Below, one piece after another: positions 8,749-17,421 of a DNA stretch of 64,000 nucleotides. Within the stretch, counting starts at the first letter, position 1, and every line of letters begins with the position of its first letter. The notes below the pieces were generated by a model that ran no database searches, was not told the DNA's origin, and saw nothing but the letters and a program-made list of their open reading frames with translations. The stretch comes from Mucilaginibacter sp. KACC 22773 (GTDB lineage: Bacteria; Bacteroidota; Bacteroidia; Sphingobacteriales; Sphingobacteriaceae). The stretch covers positions 3,596,001 to 3,660,000 of the forward strand of contig NZ_CP117883.1 of the NCBI RefSeq assembly GCF_028736215.1. The letters run 5' to 3'. The position numbers were made by a program, and so were the translations under genes.

Positions 8749-8773
8749 GGAGGCTGAGTCCCTCCCTCTCCGC
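8749..8773 (+). other. tRNA-Ser-like 3' end remnant, copy 2
   Basis: GGAGG-CTGAGTC-CCTCC has the 5-bp stem and 7-base loop of a T-arm, directly followed by CTCTCCGC. The octamer repeats the one at 8630-8637. No upstream anticodon arm is present, so it is a fragment. Confidence 0.4.
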
Positions 8774-8880
8774 AATAACACATTGCAAAATCCAGCCTTA
8801 CTTTCCAATATTAAAAAAACATAATCTATTCAAAATATTGTAGTGCCTTTCTTATAAAACAGGTATTATCGCATTCTGTT

Positions 8881-9561
8881 TTATGACACAATTTCCCCAT
8901 CCTCCATCTGAATGATTCTATCAGCCCGGTTAGCAAAGTCAGGGTCATGGGTTACCACCAGGATGGTTTGTTTATTTGTCATGCAAATTTCTTTAAAAAT
9001 ATCAAAAACGATATCTGTGTTTTTTTTATCCAGGTTTCCTGTGGGTTCATCAGCCATAACAATTAACGGATCGTTGATAAGAGCCCTTGCAATGGCCACA
9101 CGTTGCTTCTGTCCGCCACTGAGTTGATTGGCCTTTTTTAGCGCCTGATCTGCTATTCCTAATGTTTTTAAATGCTGCATAGCCTTTTGTTCTATCTCTT
9201 CATAAGCATACTTACCCAGTTTCATAGCAGGCAACATCACATTTTTTAATACATTAAACTCTTCAATCAGGTAATGAAATTGAAATACAAATCCGATCTT
9301 TTGGTTACGGACATTCGCCAATTCAGTAGCATTTTTTTGGTGCAGCGGCTCATTATCCAACAACACCTCGCCCTCGTAATCGGTATCCATTGTGGAAAGA
9401 ATATAAAGTAAAGTTGATTTTCCACAGCCAGATTTACCCGTAACCGATACAAAGCTTCCCTTTTCGATACTAAAGCTGACGTCATTTAAAACGCGAAAAC
9501 GAACAGGGTCTGTAAAATATTTATTTACAGCAATCGCCTGCAGAACCGGTGTTTCTATCAT
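8881..9561 (-). CDS. ABC transporter ATP-binding protein (LolD/MacB ATPase type)
   Basis: A 226-residue single ATPase. It has Walker A (TGKSGCGKST), the Q-loop (GFVFQFHYLIEEFNV), the signature LSGGQKQRVAIARAL, Walker B with catalytic Glu (LIVMADEPTGNLD) and the H-loop (VVTHDPDFA). The short form and the FQ.HYL..E.NV region are typical of LolD and MacB-type mechanotransmission ATPases. Its ATG overlaps the stop of the permease gene upstream (TCAT on the plus strand), so the two are translationally coupled. With the permease and adaptor it should drive export or outer-membrane delivery rather than uptake. Confidence 0.9.
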   Translation of the reverse strand: MIETPVLQAIAVNKYFTDPVRFRVLNDVSFSIEKGSFVSVTGKSGCGKSTLLYILSTMDTDYEGEVLLDNEPLHQKNATELANVRNQKIGFVFQFHYLIEEFNVLKNVMLPAMKLGKYAYEEIEQKAMQHLKTLGIADQALKKANQLSGGQKQRVAIARALINDPLIVMADEPTGNLDKKNTDIVFDIFKEICMTNKQTILVVTHDPDFANRADRIIQMEDGEIVS

Positions 9562-10817
9562 TTTCCTCTTATTATGCCAACAGGATCAATTTTTGCCGCT
9601 TTGCGGGCCGGTAACAAGCCGGCAAAGTAAGTGGTAATAAGGGCAAAGCCTACGCCAATAACGTAATATATAAGCTCAAAATTTACAGGATACGTTTTGA
9701 TGGTAGGCAAAGCCGTGGTTTTGAACGGAATATGACTGATAATAAGCGACATGCAATAACCTAATAATACACCAAAAACACCGCCCACAACACCAAGTGT
9801 CATTGATAATTGGATAAAAATTGCTTTAACATCCTTTCCCGAAAACCCGGTGGCTTTTAAAATGGCGATGGTATCCATTTTTTCATAGATCAGCATGTTC
9901 AAAATATTATATATTCCAAAACCGGCAACAATTAACAAAGCGACGCTTACGCTATAAGCGATGGTGTTCCGTACACTGGTACCTGTTTCAAACTGGGCAT
10001 TTGCTGTTTGTATATCAATAGCATTTACGCCAAATAACCTGGCGTATTCTTTTGAAACGGCTGGAGCAAATGCTATATTTTTTAATTTGACTTGTATATC
10101 GGTAATGTAGCCGGCTGCTTTACCCTGCAGTTTTTGAGCGGTTTGTACCGAGGTGAAACTTTGCACATCATCTACTTCGGCTATTCCGAACTGAACTACT
10201 CCTATTATTTTCAGCATCGACATTTCACCGTCGGCAGTTGTAACCCTTACCATGTCGCCTATGTTCAAGATCAATTTGTCTGCAAGCCCTTTTCCAATGA
10301 TTATACTGTTGCTGACAACGCTAAGATCACTGATATTACCTTCGATAACGTTGTCGTTTAAATTAAATAGCTTCTGCTCCAGGTCAGCATCTATCCCGTC
10401 AACAATACCCGATATCTGAATAGTCCCGCTGTTAAAAAAAACAGAAGTACTTATTTTAGGTGCAACATCAATAACACGCTCATCCGCACGGATGGCTTTA
10501 ATTATGCGCATCGCGTTATAAATTTGTTTTCCGTCGTCTTTCGGCTTTACCGATTGAATAAAGTTCCTGAACGCCCCAAATTCGGCAGCCATATTAACCG
10601 GTTGTATTTTTGACGGTGCAATTGCATTGTATAGCCTGATGTGCGGAGTGCGGTTAATAACCAAACTGTCTAACATTTTATTTAATCCGGTCATAAAACT
10701 AATAAGGGCTATAAACATAGCAATGCCGAAGGTAACGCCGGCAGCAGCCACAACCGATTGTTTTAACCGTGCTTTTAACAATGCCAATGCAATAGTCAGA
10801 AGTAAACCTGTTTTCAT
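9558..10817 (-). CDS. FtsX-like ABC transporter permease (MacB/LolC type)
   Basis: A 419-residue permease with one N-terminal membrane helix (about 15-40), a large periplasmic domain, and three C-terminal helices (from about 285) ending AGLLPARKAAKIDPVGIIRG, the characteristic FtsX-family tail. The segment NILNMLIYEKMDTIAILKAT is the conserved cytoplasmic coupling motif. It overlaps the ATPase gene by 4 bases and directly follows the adaptor gene. The cargo is unknown; macrolide-like compounds, peptides or lipids are all possible for this class. Confidence 0.88.
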   Translation of the reverse strand: MKTGLLLTIALALLKARLKQSVVAAAGVTFGIAMFIALISFMTGLNKMLDSLVINRTPHIRLYNAIAPSKIQPVNMAAEFGAFRNFIQSVKPKDDGKQIYNAMRIIKAIRADERVIDVAPKISTSVFFNSGTIQISGIVDGIDADLEQKLFNLNDNVIEGNISDLSVVSNSIIIGKGLADKLILNIGDMVRVTTADGEMSMLKIIGVVQFGIAEVDDVQSFTSVQTAQKLQGKAAGYITDIQVKLKNIAFAPAVSKEYARLFGVNAIDIQTANAQFETGTSVRNTIAYSVSVALLIVAGFGIYNILNMLIYEKMDTIAILKATGFSGKDVKAIFIQLSMTLGVVGGVFGVLLGYCMSLIISHIPFKTTALPTIKTYPVNFELIYYVIGVGFALITTYFAGLLPARKAAKIDPVGIIRGK

Positions 10818-11903
10818 TTATTTGGGTTTATAAATTGTTTGCAAGGTATCCAGGCCCCGTAGTATCTCGATGTTTTTTTCATCTTGCACCCCGGTAACCA
10901 CTTTCTTCTTAGTATGCCCCGACAACCATACGTTATTATTCTTATCTAAATAATTCCTGGGAATTAGAATTGCGTTTTTTGCTACCCTTACAATAATATT
11001 CACCTCTGCGGTTAAATTGGGGTACAGCTTCCCGGGAGGATTTGAAAACAAAGCTTCCACCTTAAAAGTTCGTGAACGCTGGTCCATAATAGGATAAATT
11101 TTACTAACCCGTCCCTGAAATAAACGACCTTTATAACTATTCATAGTAATTTCTACCTGCTGACCTAATTTTACCCCCGTGATGTCATGCTCATCAACAT
11201 TCATTTCTAAGTAAAACAAATCTGGTTTTCCCAAAACAGCCAATGGTGTCTGTGATGTGATCAGCTCACCTTTATTTTGAATTACGTCAAATATTTTTCC
11301 GTCAATTTCACTTTTAATTAAATAGTCTGTTTGGCGCTTTCGGCTGATGTTATAATTTATTTTGGATAGGTACAAATCATTTTTTAGCTGCTTTTTCAAT
11401 TGCTCCAAACTTTTAACCGTTGAAGCATAATTTATTTTTGAGGTACGAAATGCCAAATCGCGCTGATCCAATTCTGCCCTGGTGCCAATATTTTGCTTCC
11501 ACAAATTCTCCTGCCGATAATAAAAAGTGGAATCGAGCTGATATTTTTCTTTAGCGGCTTGTACAGCATACAAAGCCTCCTGCAACTGCCCGGAATTTTT
11601 TTGATCATTTGATGATGCGAAGTTTAAGTGCTGGAGTGCATTTTCGGCATTTAATGTAGCCTCTTTATTTTCTAATATAAACAAGACATCGCCCTGTTTA
11701 ACCAGGTCGCCAGGTTGTACGTTAACTTTGGCGATAATGCCCGGTACAGTTGATACCACGGTGTACTGATCTTTTGCTTTTACGTTTGCTGAAGCATATA
11801 AAGACACGGTAATATCACTGATCGCCGCTTTAGTATGATCTTGCGGATCCGAGCATGAACTGATTAGGAAAAACAGAAGTATATAGTAAATAGTCTGCTT
11901 CAT
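10818..11903 (-). CDS. Periplasmic adaptor (HlyD family lipoprotein) of the ABC exporter
   Basis: A 361-residue membrane fusion protein. The ATG at 11903 gives MKQTIYYILLFFLISSCSDP, a lipoprotein signal with the lipobox cysteine at residue 17; a longer frame to 11966 has no plausible signal. The domains are a split lipoyl part (VNVQPGDLVKQGDVLFILEN and later SEIDGKIFDVIQNKGELITS), a long coiled coil between them, and a beta-barrel. It is the first gene of the adaptor-permease-ATPase operon. No outer-membrane channel gene accompanies it, so it may borrow one, perhaps the TolC-like protein at 1831-3129. Confidence 0.87.
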   Translation of the reverse strand: MKQTIYYILLFFLISSCSDPQDHTKAAISDITVSLYASANVKAKDQYTVVSTVPGIIAKVNVQPGDLVKQGDVLFILENKEATLNAENALQHLNFASSNDQKNSGQLQEALYAVQAAKEKYQLDSTFYYRQENLWKQNIGTRAELDQRDLAFRTSKINYASTVKSLEQLKKQLKNDLYLSKINYNISRKRQTDYLIKSEIDGKIFDVIQNKGELITSQTPLAVLGKPDLFYLEMNVDEHDITGVKLGQQVEITMNSYKGRLFQGRVSKIYPIMDQRSRTFKVEALFSNPPGKLYPNLTAEVNIIVRVAKNAILIPRNYLDKNNNVWLSGHTKKKVVTGVQDEKNIEILRGLDTLQTIYKPK

Positions 11904-12204
11904 TGATGGTAAATTTGCGTCCAAAGAGCTATTAAAAATCCACTGTAAGTAACAATAAATACCCAAACGGATTACTGATATCGCTCATATTTGAATGTGA
12001 CCGGCGTCAAACCGAGATACGACAGCAATCGGTGCGATACATCAAAGGATTTCGCAAACCAATAAATTGAATGAGCAGGGTTATATCACATCCGACGTAT
12101 TCAATGCCATGGTCACTACGGCCACCCAATTTCCAAAAGTTTCGTAATGAGCGAATATCCATTTGCCCATCATGAAACTTCGGTAAATTTTGCCTAAATA
12201 TTTT
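11904..12204. other. Intergenic region without a recognised gene
   Basis: About 300 bases between the exporter adaptor and the next minus-strand gene. Open frames that cross it are out-of-frame continuations of the neighbouring gene. No hairpin or promoter element stood out. Confidence 0.4.
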
Positions 12205-12588
12205 TCACATCCATTTTGCCGCCAGGCGGTTAAATTCATGACGCAGATCGTTGAACATTCTTTCCTCGTTGAGATAACGCTCATGGATCCGGGTATGTTC
12301 GGTGGCAACGCTTTCGGAAACCGTAGTACCCGTACGCAGCAACTCGGCCTCGATGTCCTGGTCATTGCCATGGATGTCATGCTTTAATTCATCCAGGTAA
12401 TTTCCATGAATCAGAAACCGGTTTTGAAAATGTTCTACGTTTTCCTGTACTTCGCGCGCCGTATTGTCGGCAGCAATCTCTTGCAGTCTTTCCTGCATGA
12501 TACCCAGCTCCTGTTTATAAAAGGAGATACCTCTCAAACCGTCGTTATTCAGGTTCTTGATATGTTTGATATTAACATGATTTTTCAT
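12205..12588 (-). CDS. Conserved hypothetical helical protein at the edge of the stress cluster
   Basis: A 127-residue protein from ATG 12588 (MKNHVNIKHIKNLNNDGLRG); the longer frame to 12657 reads through the likely promoter. It is charged and helical with few hydrophobic stretches (ELGIMQERLQEIAADNTARE, then VEHFQNRFLIHGNYLDELKH) and several His residues. No signal peptide or catalytic motif is visible, so it is probably a cytoplasmic coiled-coil protein. I do not recognise a named family. Two TGA-N6-TCA palindromes lie 50-150 bases upstream (12645-12656 and 12728-12739), the motif seen before other genes of this cluster, so a stress or hypoxia role is inferred from context only. Confidence 0.7.
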   Translation of the reverse strand: MKNHVNIKHIKNLNNDGLRGISFYKQELGIMQERLQEIAADNTAREVQENVEHFQNRFLIHGNYLDELKHDIHGNDQDIEAELLRTGTTVSESVATEHTRIHERYLNEERMFNDLRHEFNRLAAKWM

Positions 12589-12644
12589 ACACAAGAATAC
12601 GGCGGACTTCCCGAACCCGGAATGACCGGCAGCAGCCCGGAAAG

Positions 12645-12656
12645 TGATGCTGGTCA
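12645..12656. promoter_or_regulatory. Candidate Crp/Fnr-type site
   Basis: TGATGCTGGTCA has the TGA-N6-TCA layout and is centred about 62 bases before the start of the 12205-12588 gene. A partly matching copy (TGACCGGCAGCA, 12623-12634) lies beside it. Confidence 0.4.
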
Positions 12657-12727
12657 TATCCTGGTTTGATCGAAAATCCAGTGGTTTGTATCCGGCGAAA
12701 ATATATCAGACAAAAACCGACCAGGAA

Positions 12728-12739
12728 TGACCGTTTTCA
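12728..12739. promoter_or_regulatory. Candidate Crp/Fnr-type site
   Basis: TGACCGTTTTCA lies about 53 bases before the small open frame at 12787 and about 145 before the start of the minus-strand gene at 12588. It could serve either direction. Confidence 0.35.
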
Positions 12740-12786
12740 TAATTTGTGGAATAAGTTACGCACAAAAATCAATTAAAACCGTCGCC

Positions 12787-12906
12787 ATGAAAAAGGGAAG
12801 AATTGAGGATGAGCTTGAAAAGTACTGTCCGGATTTTGATATTCACCTTGTCAACGTTTATGGGCCATACTACGTTTCCTGTCACCTGCTGCATATGATG
12901 AGTTAA
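12787..12906 (+). CDS. Possible 39-residue protein
   Basis: The ATG at 12787 opens a 39-codon frame (MKKGRIEDELEKYCPDFDIH, then LVNVYGPYYVSCHLLHMM). The composition is protein-like, with two Cys and two His late in the chain. The stop overlaps the end of the convergent protease gene by 4 bases. A TGA-N6-TCA palindrome precedes it by 48 bases. No family is recognised. A chance frame cannot be excluded. Confidence 0.35.
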   Translation: MKKGRIEDELEKYCPDFDIHLVNVYGPYYVSCHLLHMMS

Positions 12907-14015
12907 TGCTTGTGAACCGTCAGTATCACCGGCCATGCTTTTTGCACGCGGCTGCGAACCTCTGTGTGCCCGCCATTTCCAGGAGAGAGCACTGCCGCCA
13001 ATTGCAATTCGCCGCCATCTCTTTCTATAACAACTAACGCTTGTTCACCAGGCGTTCGCTGTGCCAGCAGTTCTCTTAGCTGGGCAGTATTATTAAGCCG
13101 CTGCTTGTCAATCCCGAGCAGGATATCATCTCTTCGCAATCCGGCACGCTCCCCAGCTCCTCCCCTTTGCACGCTGTCTATTAAAACACCGCTTATATTT
13201 TTGGTGCGCAGACGTCTGGCGTTTTCCGCATCCATATCACTACAAGCGATATCCAGGTAAGCGTGACGTACCTTGCCGTAACTAACCAGATCTCTCCAGG
13301 CTTTTTTTACAATCCCGGACGGAATGGCAAATGCATAACCCGCAAAAGCACCGGTCGGAGAAATGATAGCAGCATTGATGCCGATCAGCTTAGCACTACG
13401 GTCTACCAAAGCGCTTCCGCTCATGCCTTCATTACTGGCCGCATCCGATTGCAGGTAAGAATTCACCAAAGATGCGTCGGGTTGACTGTCCAGGCTTCTA
13501 AAACGGGCGCTCAGGATCCCTGCGGTAACCGTAGAACTCAGTTCAAGCGGATTTCCCACCGCCAGCACTGGGTCGCCAATCCGAACCAGCCCCGGGTCAC
13601 CTAACTCCAGGAACGGCAAATCGTTTGCCGCAATCTTTAATAGCGCAAGGTCAGCAAGATCGTCTGTACCAATCAACGCTGCATGGTAAGCCCTGCGGTC
13701 AGGCAAAACAACGGTTATACTGTCCACTCCTGCAACCACATGCGCGTTGGTCATAATATAACCGTCAGTACTAACCAGCACGCCCGAGGCAGCATTTGCC
13801 AGTATACCGCTGCCAGACCGGGGAGTCTTGATCCCCATTTTGTTTATAAGGTCTGGATGGATACTTAATAAACTATCAGACAAGAAAGCCTGCACACGTA
13901 CAACTGCAGGCAGCGCTTTGGCGGCCGCATAACTCAAATCAACAATCGGCGCGGGTGTCTGCGCATACAAACCGGCGGGAAATATCCCCATCAGAAGCAG
14001 GAAAAACTTTTTCAT
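12903..14015 (-). CDS. DegP/HtrA-like S1C serine protease with one PDZ domain
   Basis: A 370-residue secreted protease. ATG 14015 gives a clean signal peptide (MKKFFLLLMGIFPAGLYAQ), preferred to the longer frame to 14060. The trypsin-like domain shows the His of TNAHVV, the Asp of TDDLADLALLK and a Ser in NEGMSGSALVD, followed by one PDZ domain (about residues 265-345, SGVLIDSVQRGGAGERAGLR). The nucleophile motif reads GMSGSA instead of the usual GNSGGP, which may alter the oxyanion loop. A TGA-N6-TCA palindrome lies about 73 bases upstream. It probably handles misfolded periplasmic proteins during stress, as part of the surrounding cluster. Confidence 0.88.
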   Translation of the reverse strand: MKKFFLLLMGIFPAGLYAQTPAPIVDLSYAAAKALPAVVRVQAFLSDSLLSIHPDLINKMGIKTPRSGSGILANAASGVLVSTDGYIMTNAHVVAGVDSITVVLPDRRAYHAALIGTDDLADLALLKIAANDLPFLELGDPGLVRIGDPVLAVGNPLELSSTVTAGILSARFRSLDSQPDASLVNSYLQSDAASNEGMSGSALVDRSAKLIGINAAIISPTGAFAGYAFAIPSGIVKKAWRDLVSYGKVRHAYLDIACSDMDAENARRLRTKNISGVLIDSVQRGGAGERAGLRRDDILLGIDKQRLNNTAQLRELLAQRTPGEQALVVIERDGGELQLAAVLSPGNGGHTEVRSRVQKAWPVILTVHKH

Positions 14016-14572
14016 GAACGTGCTTTTGTCAAAACTAAATGATTGGATACTGTCAGCCAATGTCGGTCGTCAGCGTAGAAACTGATTCAGATCACCCTTG
14101 TTGGCGACGTCACAAAGAGAAGAACAGCAAGGATGTATTCTATCGGATGAGTTCTCTTAAGTATTTGACAAAACGTACGCGCTTTGCAATTCTGTTATCT
14201 GGATTGAAATATCGTTTCTGGGACCATGATCTGGGTCTTTCCGCCCCCGGCGTTATGATGGGCGATACCTGTCCTAAAACCCAATAGGTGGTACTTACCT
14301 TCGCCAGATGATAACCTTCAACTCTCCTTTTCGAAATCGATAGCGAATACTATTTTATGCAAGGAGTGCGAAACAACTCCCGGCGGAACAATCGGACAGA
14401 GAGCAGTTTTGATTAGGTGATGCGTATATTTCCATAATTTTAACTTTTGATGAGTAACAAATAAAAGATGTAGATATTCGCTCAAATAACCTATAGATTA
14501 ATAAAAACTAACATGATACCAGTTAGTATAGGGGATAATAGTAATCACAATTATGTCCGCCGTTATATTATG
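14016..14572. other. Long intergenic region between protease and P-type ATPase
   Basis: These 557 bases hold the protease promoter region with TGATTCAGATCA at 14083-14094. Short frames exist on both strands (for example 46 codons on the plus strand ending near 14287) but none resembles a known protein. The part next to the ATPase gene is AT-rich and carries no clear terminator. Confidence 0.4.
14083..14094. promoter_or_regulatory. Candidate Crp/Fnr-type site before the protease
   Basis: TGATTCAGATCA matches the Fnr core TGAT-N4-ATCA exactly and is centred about 73 bases before the protease start at 14015. Confidence 0.45.
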
Positions 14573-17122
14573 TTAAAGCGTTTTTTTCAAAAGACGAAAT
14601 GTCCCCCTATAAAACCAGTATTTAGCGAGTTCGGCGCTAAACATATAGCAGAAGATAATCAACAACATCCAGCCATAAAATGTGAAGGACAACTGAACAA
14701 AGCCAAACCAGGCAGCTATTGGCGTTAAAGGCAAGGTTAATATCACCACAAGGATAACTATTGTTGCTGTTGCCAGATACTTCCCGGGCAGGCTTTTAAA
14801 GAACGGCAGGCGTGTGCGGACAATCAGTACAATTAAAATCGCCGAAATCACGGATTCGGTGAACCAACCGGTTTGAAACGTTTTTTCATTGGCATGGATG
14901 ATGAGTAATAAGACACCAAAGGTCAGGTAATCATAAACCGAGCTTAACAGGCCAAAAGTGATCATGAAACGCCGTATAAACTGCATATCCCATCGCTGCG
15001 GCGTTTGGATATTGATGTCGTCTACGCGATCAGTCGCAATCGCCATCTCGGGAAAATCTGTTAACAGGTTCGTGAGCAGTACCTGTTTTGGCAATAGCGG
15101 CAAAAAAGGCAAAAACAAAGATGCGCCTGCCATACTGAACATATTGCCAAAATTGGCGCTGGTGGCCATAAAAATGTATTTCATTGTATTGGCAAACGTT
15201 TTGCGCCCCTCCAGTACCCCTTCCAGCAACACGTTCAGGTCCCGGCTAAGCAATACAATATCAGCGGCTTCTTTAGCCACATCTACGGCCGTATTAACAG
15301 AAATACCTACATCCGCAGCATGCAGCGCCGGGGCGTCATTGATGCCATCTCCCATAAAGCCCACTACATGACCGGCTCTCTTCAAAACCATAATAATCCT
15401 TTCTTTCTGGTTGGGCTCCACTTCCGCAAATATATCTGTTAGCGGTGCATGGTGGCCAAGCGCCAAATTGCTCATTCTTTGAATAGAAGCCCCCGTGAGC
15501 ACTTTAGGTTGCCCGATCCCAATCCGCAGCGCCAGGCTTTTCGCTATCAGCTCGTTATCGCCGGTAATCATTTTCAGCCTGACTCCAAGTGTATCGAGCT
15601 TTCTAATTGTTTCATAAATCCCCTCTTTGGGCGGATCAAACAGCGTAATAAAACCTAAAAAGATCATGCCCCGCTCATCGTCTTTTGTAATAATATGTGT
15701 ACCGTCAACGGGTTTGTAGGCAACACCCAGCGTCCTGAAACCGGCTTCGCTTAACCGGCCATATTGCTCATTAAGTATCGTTTCCATCTCCCGGATGTCC
15801 GCCAGTTTTCCGTCGTCCGTCTCCACCTGGTCACATAAGGCCAAAATACCTTGTACAGCACCTTTCGTTACTGCCATATTACAGGTGTCATTTTCAACCT
15901 GAACCGTCAGTCTTTTTCTGATAAAATCATACGGAATTTCCGTCAGCAAGCTATAGTTGTTTACCGTTCCGGCATTTGCAGTGCAGATTGCCTCGTCAAT
16001 GGGATTGTGAAAACCCTGCTGCATAACCGCATTAAGCCAGGCATACTGCAATACCTTGTCGCTATGCCTGCCATTGTAATCGAGGCTGTCTCCAAGGGTT
16101 ACCTTTCCTTCTGTAATAGTCCCGGTCTTATCGGTGCATAAGATGTTCATGCTTCCGAAATTCTCGATTGAAGACAGGCGTTTGACTATTACCTGCTGTC
16201 GGGCCATTCTTCTTGCCCCGGCAGCTAAATTCACACTGATAATGGCTGGCAACAATTGCGGCGTAAGCCCTACAGCCAATGCCAATGAAAATAAAAAAGA
16301 ATCGAGTACAGGCTTATGAAGCAGTACGTTGGCGGCGAATATGATAATAACAAGTAGCAGGGTTAATTCCATTAACATGTAGCCGAATTTTCTTATCCCT
16401 TTTTCAAAATCGGTTTCAGGCGTTCTGCTCATTAGTTCTGCGGATATTTTTCCGAATTCTGTTGTTACGCCTGTTTGGATGACCAATGCTTTAGCCTTAC
16501 CGCTAATCACGTGAGATCCCATAAACAAGGCGTTACTTCTTTTAGCCATAGGGGCGGTGGCAGCAACAGCGCCGCAACGCTTTTCAACCGGAAAGGTTTC
16601 TCCTGTAAATGCAGCTTCATCCACAAACAGGTCCTGCGATTCTATCAGCAAACTGTCCCCTGGAATAAAATCTCCGGCGTTTAAGGTGACTATATCACCA
16701 GGGACAACTTCTTCCACAGGAATGGTTTTAAGTTGACCGTCCCGCAGCACATCACAGCTCAACTGCACTAATTTTAATAACTCCTTAACAGCGTCCGCCG
16801 CCCCTTTCTCCTGCCAAAAACCTAAAAAACCACTAATAAGAACAATGGCCAAAATAATTAAGGTATCGGTCACATCACCTAAACCCGCAGAAAGTAAAGC
16901 GGCTGCAATCAATAACAGTGTGACCGGGCTTTTAAACTGTGTCAGAAATAATAGGAAAAGGGATGTTTTTGAATTATTCCTGATTGTGTTGGGGCCATAT
17001 TGCCGCATCCTGATAGCAGCTTCCCGAGCCGATAAGCCCTTGGGATTGGCAGATAACTGTTGATAAGCCATTTTCGTATCAAACTGCCAGAATTTCATTT
17101 TGGTGTCGGCTTTATTTTCCAT
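14573..17122 (-). CDS. mgtA: Magnesium-type P-type ATPase (MgtA/MgtB-like)
   Basis: An 849-residue P3B-type ATPase. The actuator domain has FTGETFPVEK (TGE motif), the phosphorylation loop has CTDKTGTITEG with catalytic Asp near residue 330, the nucleotide domain has AVTKGAVQGI, and the hinge reads FMGDGINDAPAL. The membrane motif LAVGLTPQLLPAIISVNLA is the MgtA/B form rather than the PEGL or CPC motifs of Ca or heavy-metal pumps. Ten membrane segments are expected. Known members import Mg2+ with ATP; in stress clusters they may support ion homeostasis at low energy. A decayed universal stress protein fragment lies directly upstream; no TGA-N6-TCA site was found in that leader. Confidence 0.88.
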   Translation of the reverse strand: MENKADTKMKFWQFDTKMAYQQLSANPKGLSAREAAIRMRQYGPNTIRNNSKTSLFLLFLTQFKSPVTLLLIAAALLSAGLGDVTDTLIILAIVLISGFLGFWQEKGAADAVKELLKLVQLSCDVLRDGQLKTIPVEEVVPGDIVTLNAGDFIPGDSLLIESQDLFVDEAAFTGETFPVEKRCGAVAATAPMAKRSNALFMGSHVISGKAKALVIQTGVTTEFGKISAELMSRTPETDFEKGIRKFGYMLMELTLLLVIIIFAANVLLHKPVLDSFLFSLALAVGLTPQLLPAIISVNLAAGARRMARQQVIVKRLSSIENFGSMNILCTDKTGTITEGKVTLGDSLDYNGRHSDKVLQYAWLNAVMQQGFHNPIDEAICTANAGTVNNYSLLTEIPYDFIRKRLTVQVENDTCNMAVTKGAVQGILALCDQVETDDGKLADIREMETILNEQYGRLSEAGFRTLGVAYKPVDGTHIITKDDERGMIFLGFITLFDPPKEGIYETIRKLDTLGVRLKMITGDNELIAKSLALRIGIGQPKVLTGASIQRMSNLALGHHAPLTDIFAEVEPNQKERIIMVLKRAGHVVGFMGDGINDAPALHAADVGISVNTAVDVAKEAADIVLLSRDLNVLLEGVLEGRKTFANTMKYIFMATSANFGNMFSMAGASLFLPFLPLLPKQVLLTNLLTDFPEMAIATDRVDDINIQTPQRWDMQFIRRFMITFGLLSSVYDYLTFGVLLLIIHANEKTFQTGWFTESVISAILIVLIVRTRLPFFKSLPGKYLATATIVILVVILTLPLTPIAAWFGFVQLSFTFYGWMLLIIFCYMFSAELAKYWFYRGTFRLLKKTL

Positions 17123-17129
17123 GGATCGA

Positions 17130-17295
17130 TTAGTATGAAGAAATGAGCAATGGCGTAGAAATATGAACGGGGAGAGAATACTCTATATAGTTGCGGATAA
17201 TTTCCTTAAAATAAAAACGGTGATTACCCATAACCATCAGGTCATTATACTTACCGTTCATGATTACATCTGCGCATAGGGCTCCGCCAGGTTTG
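17130..17295 (-). pseudogene. Universal stress protein remnant (C-terminal part)
   Basis: On the minus strand this stretch reads CADVIMNGKYNDLMVMGNHR and continues FYFKEIIRNYIEYSLPVHIS before a TAA at 17130-17132. The pattern 'YNDLMVMGNH' followed by a 'LPVHIS' strand resembles the end of UspA-like domains. No start or nucleotide-binding N-terminus is in frame; fragments upstream to about 17400 lie in another frame with stops. It is most likely a truncated, frameshifted USP gene. The similarity is short and judged by eye. Confidence 0.4.
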
Positions 17296-17421
17296 CCAGT
17301 GAATTGTTATTGAGGGCGCTAATAGTTTGCATAATGGTTGCTGTTGAATATCCTGTACTGTAAATTTTGCACTAATGCCCCGTCAATTAAAATGATCGTG
17401 GTACAAAAGAATTGTTTCACA

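Larger units (their letters stand above)
8164..8880. other. Gene-poor stretch with tRNA-like remnants
   Basis: No convincing coding region was found in these 717 bases. It contains two sequences resembling the 3' end of tRNA-Ser (8604-8637 and 8749-8773) and an intrinsic terminator (8651-8671). No matching 5' tRNA half was seen upstream. The stretch lies exactly between the efflux locus and the next operon. Confidence 0.5.

Noticed and set aside
12081-12380. 99-codon minus-strand frame
   Set aside because: It overlaps the 12205-12588 gene in another frame, and its Arg/Pro/Ser-rich composition is typical of a shadow frame.
14039-14287. Plus-strand frame of 82 codons upstream of the protease
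   Set aside because: It starts at the protease promoter, has no homology I recognise, and contains the TGATTCAGATCA site.
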